A stretch of DNA of 64,000 bases. It comes from Acetobacterium wieringae (GTDB lineage Bacteria > Bacillota > Clostridia > Eubacteriales > Eubacteriaceae). The stretch spans positions 1-64,000 of the forward strand of contig NZ_LKEU01000030.1 in the NCBI RefSeq assembly GCF_001766835.1. The letters are read 5' to 3'. Below, piece by piece: positions 35,976 to 45,092 of the stretch. The notes under the pieces are model-generated. The model saw only the letters and a program-made list of their open reading frames with translations, did no database searches and was not told where the DNA came from. Numbering within the stretch: position 1 is the first letter of the stretch; the number at the start of each line of letters is the position of its first letter. Both the position numbers and the translations under genes were made by a program.

Positions 35976-38843
35976 TTAATACTTATCCATATCCAGATCA
36001 TCAAGAATGATGCTTGGTTCTGGTGCCGGGGTGATAACCGGTTTTACCGGGGAAGCGGAAGTTGATCGTGCAGTTTTGCTGGAAGCACTCGTGGTTTTTA
36101 GCTTAAACGCTTCAACCATATGTTTTAGCATCTCAGCTTGACCAGAGAGCTCTTCACTGGCAGCGGCACTTTCTTCGGCAGTGGCGGAATTGGTCTGAAC
36201 AACCTGTGAAACCTGCTCAATACCCTGGGTAATCTGGGCGATTTCAGAAGCCTGATCATTGGAGGCCCGGGCAATGGTGCCAACCAAGCCAGCAACTTTG
36301 TCAATCTGATTGAGAATTTCTTTCAGGCTTTCGGCGGTGTCATCAGCAATTTTTGTTCCGACACTAACCTTATCAATCGAGCCTTCAATTAAGCCCGTGG
36401 TCTCTTTGGCAGCTTCAGCACTTCGGGCAGCCAGGGTTCTAACTTCTTCAGCGACAACAGCAAACCCTTTACCATGCTGACCAGCCCGGGCTGCTTCCAC
36501 GGCCGCATTCAAAGCCAGGATATTGGTCTGGAAAGCAATGTCATCAATTACCTTGATAATCTTCGAAATATTATTCGAGGAATCATTGATGTCACCCATC
36601 GCCCCGATCATCGTAGCCATCTGACTATTGCCTTTTTCGGCATTGGCGCGAACATTGACAGCCAGTTCGTTGGCTTCATTGGCATTCATGGCATTTCGCT
36701 TGGTTTCGCTGGCAACCTCTTCAATGGAGGCCGTCAGTTGTTGAATGGCGCTGGCCTGTTCGGTGGTACCTTGCGATAGGGCCTGTCCACCATCAGATAT
36801 CTGTTTGGCCCCCATGTCAACCTGTCCGGCAGCCACGTTGATTTCGGTCATGGTGTTGCTTAGCGTACTGGTGATCTCATTCAGGGCTGTTTTAATGGCC
36901 TGGAAATCACCCAGATACTCGGTGGTAATCTGGTGATCCAGATTACCGCGACCAATTTCTTCCAGCGTAACCGTAATTTCATCCACATACCGTTTCAGGA
37001 AGGCAATAGTTTGATTCATGTTGTCTTTGATTAAGGTATAGTCGCCATTATAGTGGCCAACCATTCCGGTATTCAGGTTTCCCTGGGCCAGTTCTTTCAA
37101 GGTCGCCGATGCTTCCTGAACCGGTTCCACAACGGCATCCAGGGTAGCGTTGACACCGTCGACGATCCGGGCAAAATCGCCCTGGTGACGGCTGGCATCA
37201 GCCCGGGTATTCAAGCGGCCAGCAATACCGGCCTCAGCCAGCATGGTGGCATCACTGATCAGGTTATCCACTGAATTTTTTACTTCACCAAGGGTGTTGC
37301 CAATTTCATGGAACTGCGCACTGACTTCAGTGGTGTATTCATCGGGCTCGCCAACATTCATATCGAAGTCCAGATCGCCTGCTGATAAACGGATCAGATT
37401 GTTGCCAAGTCGTGATACTTCAGTTTTGGTATAGTCGCTAACCCGGATAATCGGGGTTAGATCGGTGACGATTTCGACGAAGCCAATATTTTCACCTTTT
37501 TTGTTTTTGAGATAGGCGGTATCCTGTTTATTGCTTCGTCCGACCCATTCGAAATAGCTGTCATTTAAGCCCTGGTCGACCAGTCGCCGGATTCCACAGC
37601 CTTCGGTACGGCAAATATCGGCATTGGCATTGTAGCAGTCCATGCCACAGGCAGATGTACGATCCGTGATGACATTATTGGCGATCATCAGTTCTTCAAA
37701 TGGCTTATTCATGAAGGTCCATTTCATATCATTATCGGTGACATGTAGCGGGAATGGAATGGCATCAACAATAGCTTCATACCAGACCATTTTATCGACA
37801 ACGGTATCAAGAGTGGCGTTAACACCTTCCACTATTTCTTTAAAACCGCCCTTAAATGCATCGGCGTCGCCACGGGTTTCCCATTGTCCGGCGATAGCTG
37901 CATTTGATAACATAGTGGCTTCACTGATTAGTCTCCGGATGGTTTCAATGGTCAGTTTAAGTGCTGGTGAAAGTTCATCTTGGGCATCTTTTGGTTCCAC
38001 ATCCGTACTGACATCACCATTGGAAATCTGGTTCATGGTGCCAATGACAACGGTTTGAATATCATCTGAAAAGGTATCCATGGATTCGGCCATTTCGCCG
38101 ATTTCATCTTTTCGTTTCATGTTAAGGCGCATCGTGAAATGTCCCAGACTCATTTCTTTGATCATTTGATTAGCCTGTTGCAGGGGCTTGCTGATCATCG
38201 AACGGAGGATTAAACCAAAAGCAATAGCGACTGCAAAGGCCACAAGGGTGACGATAATCATGGTGGTCATCGCTGCATTAGCAGTGGCCGCATCTAACTC
38301 AGCGCCTTTTTGGGCTTCTGCCAGTTTCATCGGCACCAGCTCGTTAATTAAATCCATTTGAGCCGCTGCCGCAATTTCATAAGAACCGGTATCGGCAAGC
38401 AGGGCAAAGGCTTCAGCATCCCGATTCTGGATGGCCAGTTCTTTGACCTTTTCAAATTCCTGAGCCAAAACTTTTCGGGCTTCCACAAATTCGTCAAAGA
38501 CGGCCTGCATTTCGGGGTCGACGATGGTTTCTGCAAAAGCCGCTGCCGCCTCATCAATTTCGCCGTTACGGATGATAACCTTGTCCGCATTGGACTGAAT
38601 CAGCTCGGGGCTGTTTTCGATGATCATATCCCGGACGATCACCCGCATTCGCTGGTAGGAGGTGGAAATTTGACCAACCTCGGCAATTGGCAAGGTCATT
38701 TTTTCGTAGTGAATTTTGTTGGAATTTTGGAGCGTCTGCATATTCATAATACCGACGAGACCAACAACCCCAGTGATAAGGGCCACAATCATAAAGCTTA
38801 CAATCAGTTTTGTACCAATTTTTAGATTAAGAATCCATCGCAT
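35976..38843 (-). CDS. methyl-accepting chemotaxis protein, 4HB sensor, internal Cys-rich PAS
   Basis: 955 residues. Two membrane segments (about 12-32 and 192-214) flank a four-helix-bundle ligand domain. HAMP (about 215-268) and further HAMP-like units follow. A PAS-like domain (about 350-460) contains a cysteine cluster at 399, 403, 411 and 416 (CX3CX7CX4C), which could bind metal, haem or an Fe-S cluster. After more HAMP-like repeats comes the signalling domain with the conserved tip ([18 protein letters not shown]). The C-terminus ends [10 protein letters not shown], shared with the next receptor. AGGGGG about eight bases before the ATG marks the start. Confidence 0.92.
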   Translation of the reverse strand: MRWILNLKIGTKLIVSFMIVALITGVVGLVGIMNMQTLQNSNKIHYEKMTLPIAEVGQISTSYQRMRVIVRDMIIENSPELIQSNADKVIIRNGEIDEAAAAFAETIVDPEMQAVFDEFVEARKVLAQEFEKVKELAIQNRDAEAFALLADTGSYEIAAAAQMDLINELVPMKLAEAQKGAELDAATANAAMTTMIIVTLVAFAVAIAFGLILRSMISKPLQQANQMIKEMSLGHFTMRLNMKRKDEIGEMAESMDTFSDDIQTVVIGTMNQISNGDVSTDVEPKDAQDELSPALKLTIETIRRLISEATMLSNAAIAGQWETRGDADAFKGGFKEIVEGVNATLDTVVDKMVWYEAIVDAIPFPLHVTDNDMKWTFMNKPFEELMIANNVITDRTSACGMDCYNANADICRTEGCGIRRLVDQGLNDSYFEWVGRSNKQDTAYLKNKKGENIGFVEIVTDLTPIIRVSDYTKTEVSRLGNNLIRLSAGDLDFDMNVGEPDEYTTEVSAQFHEIGNTLGEVKNSVDNLISDATMLAEAGIAGRLNTRADASRHQGDFARIVDGVNATLDAVVEPVQEASATLKELAQGNLNTGMVGHYNGDYTLIKDNMNQTIAFLKRYVDEITVTLEEIGRGNLDHQITTEYLGDFQAIKTALNEITSTLSNTMTEINVAAGQVDMGAKQISDGGQALSQGTTEQASAIQQLTASIEEVASETKRNAMNANEANELAVNVRANAEKGNSQMATMIGAMGDINDSSNNISKIIKVIDDIAFQTNILALNAAVEAARAGQHGKGFAVVAEEVRTLAARSAEAAKETTGLIEGSIDKVSVGTKIADDTAESLKEILNQIDKVAGLVGTIARASNDQASEIAQITQGIEQVSQVVQTNSATAEESAAASEELSGQAEMLKHMVEAFKLKTTSASSKTARSTSASPVKPVITPAPEPSIILDDLDMDKY

Positions 38844-38884
38844 TTTTAATTCCCCCTTTATTTCGGATAAAATAATTCCTCTTT

Positions 38885-38906
38885 CGGGGTTTATTTACCC
38901 GAATCA
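38885..38906 (-). repeat. leader hairpin upstream of the 4HB chemoreceptor
   Basis: TTCGGG(G)T and ACCCGAA form a short stem in the 5' region of the receptor gene. It overlaps a GGGTAA that also fits a weak sigma-B-type -10 on the minus strand (GTTACT, 13 nt, GGGTAA). Confidence 0.3.
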
Positions 38907-39004
38907 GCTAAACAGTAACAGCATAAGCGCATAAAATAATTAATTAAATTAAAAGGCCGTGGGAGAATAAAAAAAGCGTTTAAAAAAGGCTTATCGCACA
39001 AAAA

Positions 39005-39035
39005 CCTCAGGTTGTCATGATCGGACAACCTGAGG
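39005..39035 (-). terminator. intrinsic terminator of the dCache chemoreceptor
   Basis: CCTCAGGTTGTC and GACAACCTGAGG form a perfect 12-bp stem with a 7-nt loop; the minus strand continues TTTTTG. It lies 83 nt after the receptor stop. Confidence 0.78.
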
Positions 39036-39117
39036 CCTAGCTTGGGTCAGCGCCTAATTAAAGTTGGATTGCGGTTTAGCGTGAGAAAACGTTACTGGGA
39101 TGATCAGATAACCGGCA

Positions 39118-42100
39118 TCAGTATTTGTCCATTTCCATGTCATCCAGCAGGATTTGCACTGCAGGTTCGGGGACCGGGGACTCTGCTTTTAAAGGCGCAG
39201 CAGCTTTAAAGGTGGTTTGGGTGGCAGTTTTAAGTTTAAAGGCACCCACCATTTCTTTGAGCATTTCGGCCTGACCAGTCAGCTCTTCACTGGCGGCGGC
39301 ACTCTCTTCGGCAGTAGCTGAGTTGGTCTGGACCACTTGAGAAACCTGTTCAATACCCTGGGTAATTTGAGCGATTTCTGAAGCCTGTTCGTTGGAGGCC
39401 TGGGCGATATCACCGACCAGACCGGTTACTTTTTCGATCTCATCTAGAATTTCCTTGAGACTGACGGCTGTGTCATCGGCAATTTTTGTTCCCATATTGA
39501 CCTTTTCGATGGAGCCTTCGATCAGGCCGGTGGTTTCCTTGGCGGCTTCAGCGCTTCGGGCGGCCAGACTTCGGACTTCTTCAGCAACAACGGCAAAACC
39601 TTTACCGTGTTGACCGGCTCGGGCCGCTTCAACGGCGGCATTGAGTGCCAGAATATTAGTTTGGAAGGCGATGTCGTCGATCACCTTGATGATCTTGGAA
39701 ATATCATTGGATGACATATTGATGTCACTCATGGCAGCAATCATTTTCGTCATTTGGGTGTTGCCGACTTCGGCATTGGTGCGAACCTCAATGGCCCGCT
39801 CGTTGGCTTCGTTAGCCCGAATGGCGTTTTTCTTGGTTTCTCCAGCGACTTCTTCGATGGAGGCGGTCAATTCCTGGATTGAGCTGGCTTGTTCAGTGGT
39901 ACCCTGGGCCAGCGCCTGACCACCGTCAGAAATCTGACGGGCGCCCACTTCAACCTGACCAGCAGCCACATCGATGTCGGTCATGGTTGTGCTGAGGTTG
40001 GTATTAATATCATTAAGCGACGTTTTAATCGCCTGGAAGTCGCCCAGATAATCACTGGTGATTTCCTGGCTCAGGTTGCCTCGACCCATTTCTTCCAGGG
40101 TACTGGTTATTTCGCCAACGTATTGGTTTAGGAAGTTGATGGTACGGTTTAATGCTTCTTTGATCTGGGCATGGTCCCCCCGGTAGTCGCCGCTCATTTG
40201 GGTATGGAGATTGCCTTGGGACAATTGGGTAAGTGTCGCTGAGGCTTCTTCAATGGGTGCAATCACAGCATCCAGCGTCTGATTAAATCCGGAAACAATT
40301 TTGCCAAAGTCACCCGGGAAGCCGGAGACATCGCCGCGGTTGCTTAAATTGCCTTCAATGGCAATGCCAGCCATTTTTTCAGTTTCATTGACCAGGTTAA
40401 GAATGTTCTGAATCATGGCCACAAGGGCGGGAATCAGCGTATCGTTGTCACTACGTTTGCCGATTTTTGATAATACTTCCAGATCACACATGTTCCCATT
40501 AGCAATATTGGTGGAGATTTCAACGATTCGGGTCAGTCGGGTGTGGACATCATTAATGGAATGACCGATTTCGGAATAGATACCCAGATAATTCGTCGGC
40601 ATGGTTTCAGAATAATCATTGAGACTCATTTTACCAAGAACCCGATTGCTTTCTTTAAGGGCTCCCAGGCCGTCAATGCAGGCATTGATGCTATTTTTCA
40701 GGGTATTAAAATCGCCATTATAGGTGGCGGTGATCTTTTCGGGGATCTGTCCCTTGCCGATGCGTTCCACATAATCGGCTGCTACATGAAGGGGGCCGAC
40801 AACGGCATCGAGGGTGTTATTGACACCAACAACAATATCTTTAAAACCGCCTTTGAAAGCTTCGGTATCGCCTCGGGTTGACAGTTCTCCAGCCACACCG
40901 GCCTGAGATAGCATAGTCGCTTCATTAATCAGACCCCGAATTGATTCAATGGTCTTTTTAAGCGCCGGTTTGATTTCATCCTGAGCATCGAGAACTTCGA
41001 TGTCAGCTGAAACGTTGCCATCAGAGATCTGGTTCATCACCTCAATGACATCGGTCTGAAGATTATCAGCAAAATTATCCATGGCCAGTGCCATCTCACC
41101 AATTTCATCTTTGGATTCCATATTAAGGCGGGTACTCAAGTGACCGAGGCCCATTTCTTTAATCATGTGGTTGACTTTTTTAATTTGGTCGGTAATCCGT
41201 TTAGAAATTAAATAACAGAAGATCAGACTGACTGCCAAAACCATTATTGAAATCAGGACACTATTTAAAATAGCGCCTGGCAAGGCTGACAGGACTTCAT
41301 CGGACTCGATGGTTTGGATAACAGTCCAATCCATACCATCAACTTTTGACGAGGCCATATAATATTCCTGATTATTCAGGGTATAAGTTGATGCAGTTGA
41401 ATCCTGCTCCAGGGCCGCCCCAATGGCGGTGCTTAATTCTTTTAAATTGGCATCGGTTTCCGCCAAGGTAATGGGATTCATCTGGTTGACCACATTATCC
41501 CGATCGGGATGAGAGATTGTCGTACCGGTGGAATCCACAATGTAGGTATAACCGGTTTCGCCAAAATTCATTGTATCTGTGATGTCATTTAGAAACCAGG
41601 CGTTGGCTACTGCCACCAGGACGCCGGTGATGGCGCCGTTTTCATAAATCGGCACTGAGTAGGCCATGATCAAGGCGCCATTGTCATCGGGATTGACGCT
41701 GATAACCGGATTCATGGTACCCCGTTCACCGGCAGCGGAAGCATGAAAATAATCCCGTTTGGTGATATCGACAATTTGCCCCCGATCACCGTAACTATCA
41801 GACAGGTAGAGGTTGCCATTGAGATCGGAAACACCAATCCGCAGGAAGCGATTGGAGCTACTGACATCATTTTTCAGGATCGCCATTTTTTCATTGATTG
41901 GGACGCTTTGGGAAAAAATTTTATCCCGGGAAGCAATCCCTTCAAGATAAATATAATTCTGCTCGTTGCGGCTGCTGATGATATCCGCTGAATTTTGCGC
42001 CTGGGTCTCCAGCGATTTCTCAGCTTCGGACACCACTGCGTTCGTTAAGGCGTTTATCGAAACAAAGGTAAAGATGGCACAGACAACCAGAATCAGTCCG

Positions 42101-42138
42101 GAGAAATAAACCATGAGTTTTGTTCGAATGCTTTTCAT
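39118..42138 (-). CDS. methyl-accepting chemotaxis protein with dCache sensor
   Basis: 1006 residues. The first membrane segment (about 8-28) leads to an extracellular dCache domain (to about 285) with the [11 protein letters not shown] motif. Then come a second segment, HAMP and several HAMP-like repeats. The signalling domain has the conserved tip ([18 protein letters not shown]). It ends [11 protein letters not shown], like the neighbouring receptor. AAGGAG before this ATG excludes ten upstream in-frame residues. dCache domains often bind amino acids or organic acids; the ligand is unknown. Confidence 0.92.
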   Translation of the reverse strand: MKSIRTKLMVYFSGLILVVCAIFTFVSINALTNAVVSEAEKSLETQAQNSADIISSRNEQNYIYLEGIASRDKIFSQSVPINEKMAILKNDVSSSNRFLRIGVSDLNGNLYLSDSYGDRGQIVDITKRDYFHASAAGERGTMNPVISVNPDDNGALIMAYSVPIYENGAITGVLVAVANAWFLNDITDTMNFGETGYTYIVDSTGTTISHPDRDNVVNQMNPITLAETDANLKELSTAIGAALEQDSTASTYTLNNQEYYMASSKVDGMDWTVIQTIESDEVLSALPGAILNSVLISIMVLAVSLIFCYLISKRITDQIKKVNHMIKEMGLGHLSTRLNMESKDEIGEMALAMDNFADNLQTDVIEVMNQISDGNVSADIEVLDAQDEIKPALKKTIESIRGLINEATMLSQAGVAGELSTRGDTEAFKGGFKDIVVGVNNTLDAVVGPLHVAADYVERIGKGQIPEKITATYNGDFNTLKNSINACIDGLGALKESNRVLGKMSLNDYSETMPTNYLGIYSEIGHSINDVHTRLTRIVEISTNIANGNMCDLEVLSKIGKRSDNDTLIPALVAMIQNILNLVNETEKMAGIAIEGNLSNRGDVSGFPGDFGKIVSGFNQTLDAVIAPIEEASATLTQLSQGNLHTQMSGDYRGDHAQIKEALNRTINFLNQYVGEITSTLEEMGRGNLSQEITSDYLGDFQAIKTSLNDINTNLSTTMTDIDVAAGQVEVGARQISDGGQALAQGTTEQASSIQELTASIEEVAGETKKNAIRANEANERAIEVRTNAEVGNTQMTKMIAAMSDINMSSNDISKIIKVIDDIAFQTNILALNAAVEAARAGQHGKGFAVVAEEVRSLAARSAEAAKETTGLIEGSIEKVNMGTKIADDTAVSLKEILDEIEKVTGLVGDIAQASNEQASEIAQITQGIEQVSQVVQTNSATAEESAAASEELTGQAEMLKEMVGAFKLKTATQTTFKAAAPLKAESPVPEPAVQILLDDMEMDKY

Positions 42139-42530
42139 ATACACCACTCCTTTTAGATTAATAATCATAGATAATTGCGATAGGCTTTTACGTTTTGTTT
42201 GATTTTTGTAGTATCACAATTAGCTCCAGTAATCACCACGAATCCGATGATTAATAAAACAGGAAATTAACTACTAGTGTAACCGTTTTTATCAGGTCGA
42301 TCAATGGTGAATTCGGCCAGGCTCTGTAATTTTTAAACAACAACCGGATTAATAGTTAGTATACCCAGAAATGATGCGGACATTCGCAAATTAATAGTCG
42401 AATCAACAAGCCAAAGAAGATAGGCCGATCATGAATGAGCTTTCGCAAATTAAGTGGTATTTATTTGCGCTTAATACAAAAAAGCAATAGACTTATTTTC
42501 CCCGATTTGTTAAGATAAACATACCTAAAA
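42139..42530. other. divergent intergenic region with a repeated motif
   Basis: AT-rich region between the dCache receptor (minus) and pspA (plus). The 12-mer TTCGCAAATTAA occurs twice in the same orientation, at 42383-42394 and 42442-42453. A partial inverted copy (ATTTGCGCTTAA) starts near 42463. These could be sites for one regulator. No gene seen. Confidence 0.4.
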
Positions 42531-42532
42531 TG

Positions 42533-42593
42533 GTGGTGCAATTGGAGCCAGGCGAAGGCTGGAAGCAATTGAATTACCACGGCATTTAATGCC
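42533..42593 (+). promoter_or_regulatory. structured leader upstream of pspA
   Basis: Nested pairing GTGGT/ACCAC, CAATTG/CAATTG and AGCC/GGCT forms one compact arm (42533-42580). It is followed directly by a second hairpin, GGCAT-TTA-ATGCC (42581-42593). It ends 33 nt before the pspA ATG. It resembles a cis-regulatory RNA, but I cannot assign a class. Confidence 0.45.
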
Positions 42594-42625
42594 ACAAACA
42601 AAAAAACAGATAGCAGGAGGAAAAA

Positions 42626-43294
42626 ATGGCAATTTTTGAACGTCTAAGTGACTTGTTAAAGGCGAATGTAAATGACATGCTGGATAAGGCTGAAGATCCG
42701 GAAAAAATGGTAAAGCAGATTATCATTGATATGGAAGCACAGGTTAACAGTGCCACCCAGGCTTTGGGTGCAGCGATGGGCAGTGAAAAACAGGCTTTAA
42801 AACAATTGGAATCCGCTAAGGCAGCTTCAGCGGACTGGAGCGACAAAGCAAAAACAGCATTGAAGGCTGGCAATGAAGAACTGGCAAAAAAAGCGCTGGC
42901 TCAAAAAACCAGTGTCGATGCGGATCTGGTTCAATTTCAGGCAGCTTATGACTCGATGAGCATGCAAGTTGGTCAGTTAAAAGATCAGGTGCGTCAGTTA
43001 AAAGCTAAGCTCGAAGAAGCCCGGATGAAACAGAATATGCTGATCGCCCGTTCAAAAATGGCCGATGCGCAGAAAAGTGTCAGCACGTCTTTAAACAGCA
43101 CCGATAGCACCAGTGCCTTCACCAAGCTCGATAAAATGGAACAGAAGGTTAATGCCAAAGAAGCAGAAGCCCAGGCATTTACTGAAATGGCAGGCGAAAA
43201 CACCAGTCTGGAAGATGAATTCGAAGCCCTGGAAAAAAATGCTGCCGTCGATGACGAATTGGCCAAGCTAAAAGCTGAATTGGGAATCGAATAA
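42626..43294 (+). CDS. pspA: phage-shock protein A / IM30 family
   Basis: 222 residues, almost entirely helical and coiled-coil, starting with the family motif IFERLSDLLKANVNDMLDKAEDP. PspA-type proteins bind stressed membranes as ESCRT-III-like oligomers. AGGAGG lies five bases before the ATG. A structured leader is upstream, and a GIDE-domain membrane protein gene begins four bases after the stop, indicating one operon for envelope stress. Confidence 0.92.
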   Translation: MAIFERLSDLLKANVNDMLDKAEDPEKMVKQIIIDMEAQVNSATQALGAAMGSEKQALKQLESAKAASADWSDKAKTALKAGNEELAKKALAQKTSVDADLVQFQAAYDSMSMQVGQLKDQVRQLKAKLEEARMKQNMLIARSKMADAQKSVSTSLNSTDSTSAFTKLDKMEQKVNAKEAEAQAFTEMAGENTSLEDEFEALEKNAAVDDELAKLKAELGIE

Positions 43295-43298
43295 AACC

Positions 43299-44087
43299 AT
43301 GGCTTTTATAATTGGATTACTGATTATGATTGCAGGGATTTGCTATGCTGTTTTTGTTTTGAAAAAAAGCAAAACAAAAGCTCAGGAAATCCAGTTTCAA
43401 CAGACGACCTGCATCAAAGATGTTTTGGACATTGTCGGGGACTTATCCAGTTTGGATGAGAATTACCGGCATTACAGTGAGGTCAAGGGGCATCTTCACA
43501 GTGTATCAGGTGATGTGGAGGCTCCATTTTCCCAGCGGCCAGTGGCGTATTATGAGAATGAAGTATTTTCTGTTCACGAAGAAACCAGAACCGAACGGGA
43601 TGATAAGGGCAATACCCGAACCATTACCGATAAGGTAGAAACTTCTTTGTCCAGCGAAAAGAGTCCGGTGGAAGTTTATCTGTCAGACAGCAGCTCCGAT
43701 GAAAAAGTTTATATCGATATGGCCAGTTTTGGCGCTGATGTGGATTTAATGCCCGGCTGCAACCGGATGGAATCGGCAGATTCCAACTGGGTCAGAGATA
43801 ATTTTAATTTCAGCTTTTCAAACCCCCGGGGCTCCCGTTTTCTGGGTTATCGCTTTTTTGAAGAGATACTGCCAGAAAATCAGCCGATGTATATCCTGGG
43901 TGAAATTCATAAGCGGGGCAGCCGGCTTTATGTGGGGCGATCGGTGACCACAAAAAAACCATCCCACGTAACTTATAAATCAGAAGAAGAATTATTGGAT
44001 GACGTTAAAAATGAAAAATTTGTAGCGTTGGCAATTGCTGTTGGCAGTGTTATTGCCGGTATTGCCGTGATGTTTTTATTCTCTTAG
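43299..44087 (+). CDS. GIDE-domain (MULAN-like) membrane protein
   Basis: 262 residues. It has an N-terminal membrane segment (about 2-20), a large soluble domain and a C-terminal segment (about 242-261). The core resembles the GIDE domain of the mitochondrial ubiquitin ligase MULAN: GHLHSVSGDVEAPFSQRP, then YYENEVF, and near the end GEIHKRGSRLYVGR. There is no RING finger, as in bacterial members. The role is unknown; its place four bases after pspA suggests membrane-stress work, perhaps anchoring PspA. Confidence 0.75.
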   Translation: MAFIIGLLIMIAGICYAVFVLKKSKTKAQEIQFQQTTCIKDVLDIVGDLSSLDENYRHYSEVKGHLHSVSGDVEAPFSQRPVAYYENEVFSVHEETRTERDDKGNTRTITDKVETSLSSEKSPVEVYLSDSSSDEKVYIDMASFGADVDLMPGCNRMESADSNWVRDNFNFSFSNPRGSRFLGYRFFEEILPENQPMYILGEIHKRGSRLYVGRSVTTKKPSHVTYKSEEELLDDVKNEKFVALAIAVGSVIAGIAVMFLFS

Positions 44088-44122
44088 ATTAATACAAAGC
44101 GGTACAGCAGATTATAAAACAT

Positions 44123-44158
44123 AGGCCCCCGATGATGGACATCATCGGGGGCCTTTTT
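44123..44158 (+). terminator. strong terminator of pspA-GIDE operon
   Basis: AGGCCCCCGATGAT and ATCATCGGGGGCCT form a perfect 14-bp GC-rich stem with a 4-nt loop, followed by TTTTT. Confidence 0.9.
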
Positions 44159-44179
44159 AAACGCTGAGCTTAAACGTGG

Positions 44180-44659
44180 CTAAGCCTGAAGCTGCCAGTT
44201 TTTACAAACATCTGACCAGGCTACACTATTTGAATATTTCTCCAACTCATCAATGGTCAATTCAATGGCACTGTTACTACTGCCACAGGCGGGAAAGACG
44301 GTTTCGAATCGCTTTAGGGAATGATCGAGATAAACGTCCACATCATCATTGACGGCGAAGGGGCAAACACCGCCGATACCGTGACCGATGTAGCGATCAA
44401 CTTCGTCCGGAGTAAGCATTTTTGCCTTGGTTTTAAAATGAGCTTTGAATTTAGCATTATCGATTTTCGCATCGCCTGCGGTCACGACCAGCACACATTT
44501 CTCCTCCAATTTAAAGGATAAGGTTTTGGCGATCCGCTCTGGAGCGCATCCTAACGCTTGAGCGGCCAGTTCCACGGTTGCCGAAGACGTCTCAAATTCC
44601 TGAATTCGAGCGTCCAAATTCCACTGACTAAAATAGTCTCGTACTTTTTCTATTGCCAT
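44180..44659 (-). CDS. YbaK/EbsC-family aminoacyl-tRNA deacylase
   Basis: 159 residues matching the YbaK/ProX editing-domain fold. Visible motifs are AAQALGCAPERIAKTLSFK, VTAGDAKIDN and IGGVCPFAV. Such proteins hydrolyse mischarged tRNAs such as Cys- or Ala-tRNA(Pro). AGGAG eight bases before this ATG sets the start; the 14 residues upstream are unlikely to be translated. It converges on the pspA operon. Confidence 0.82.
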   Translation of the reverse strand: MAIEKVRDYFSQWNLDARIQEFETSSATVELAAQALGCAPERIAKTLSFKLEEKCVLVVTAGDAKIDNAKFKAHFKTKAKMLTPDEVDRYIGHGIGGVCPFAVNDDVDVYLDHSLKRFETVFPACGSSNSAIELTIDELEKYSNSVAWSDVCKNWQLQA

Positions 44660-44767
44660 TTTCTTTGCTCCTTTTCTCGCTGAGGTTTTGGTCATAATCA
44701 ATTTATTTTAACATATTTTAAAGAACAAATGACAGGTTGATCAATGAATAAATCGGAAAAACACAAC

Positions 44768-44808
44768 AAAAAAAGCAGTGATCCCGAATGGATGCGCTGC
44801 TTTTTTTA
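44768..44808. terminator. orphan terminator between divergent genes
   Basis: AAAAAAAGCAG and CTGCTTTTTTT form the outer stem, extended by ATCC/GGAT inside. It lies between the divergent YbaK-like and subtilase genes, so neither is obviously terminated here. It may end an unannotated small transcript from either side. The rest of 44660-45092 shows only a small hairpin near 44834 and a TATAAT near 45041. Confidence 0.55.
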
Positions 44809-45092
44809 TATTAGGAATGAAAAGAAAAAGGGGAGATGTTTATCTCTTAAATGAATGATACCCCTTAAACCTTTAGTGAAACTTGGAATTCAGAAATTAT
44901 TAAGAAATATCAAACATGCATAAAGGATAAACATAACTATCGATTGATAAAAGCCCCCGTTACGGTTATAATTCCAGTAACAATAAAAATTCCTGAAAAG
45001 GGTTTTTCGGCAAACATTAAAAAATTGTCAGGAACGCTTATAATCGTGTTAGTCAGGTAAAAAATATGGAGAAAGCAATTGAGGTAACGTTG

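Noticed and set aside
38885..38925. Sigma-B-type promoter for the 4HB chemoreceptor
   Set aside because: The -10 (GGGTAA) and spacing fit, but the -35 (GTTACT) is poor and the region is also a hairpin; too weak to call.
24139..43900. Sigma-D flagellar promoters before the chemoreceptors
   Set aside because: I looked for TAAA with GCCGATA at the right spacing upstream of each receptor and did not find it.
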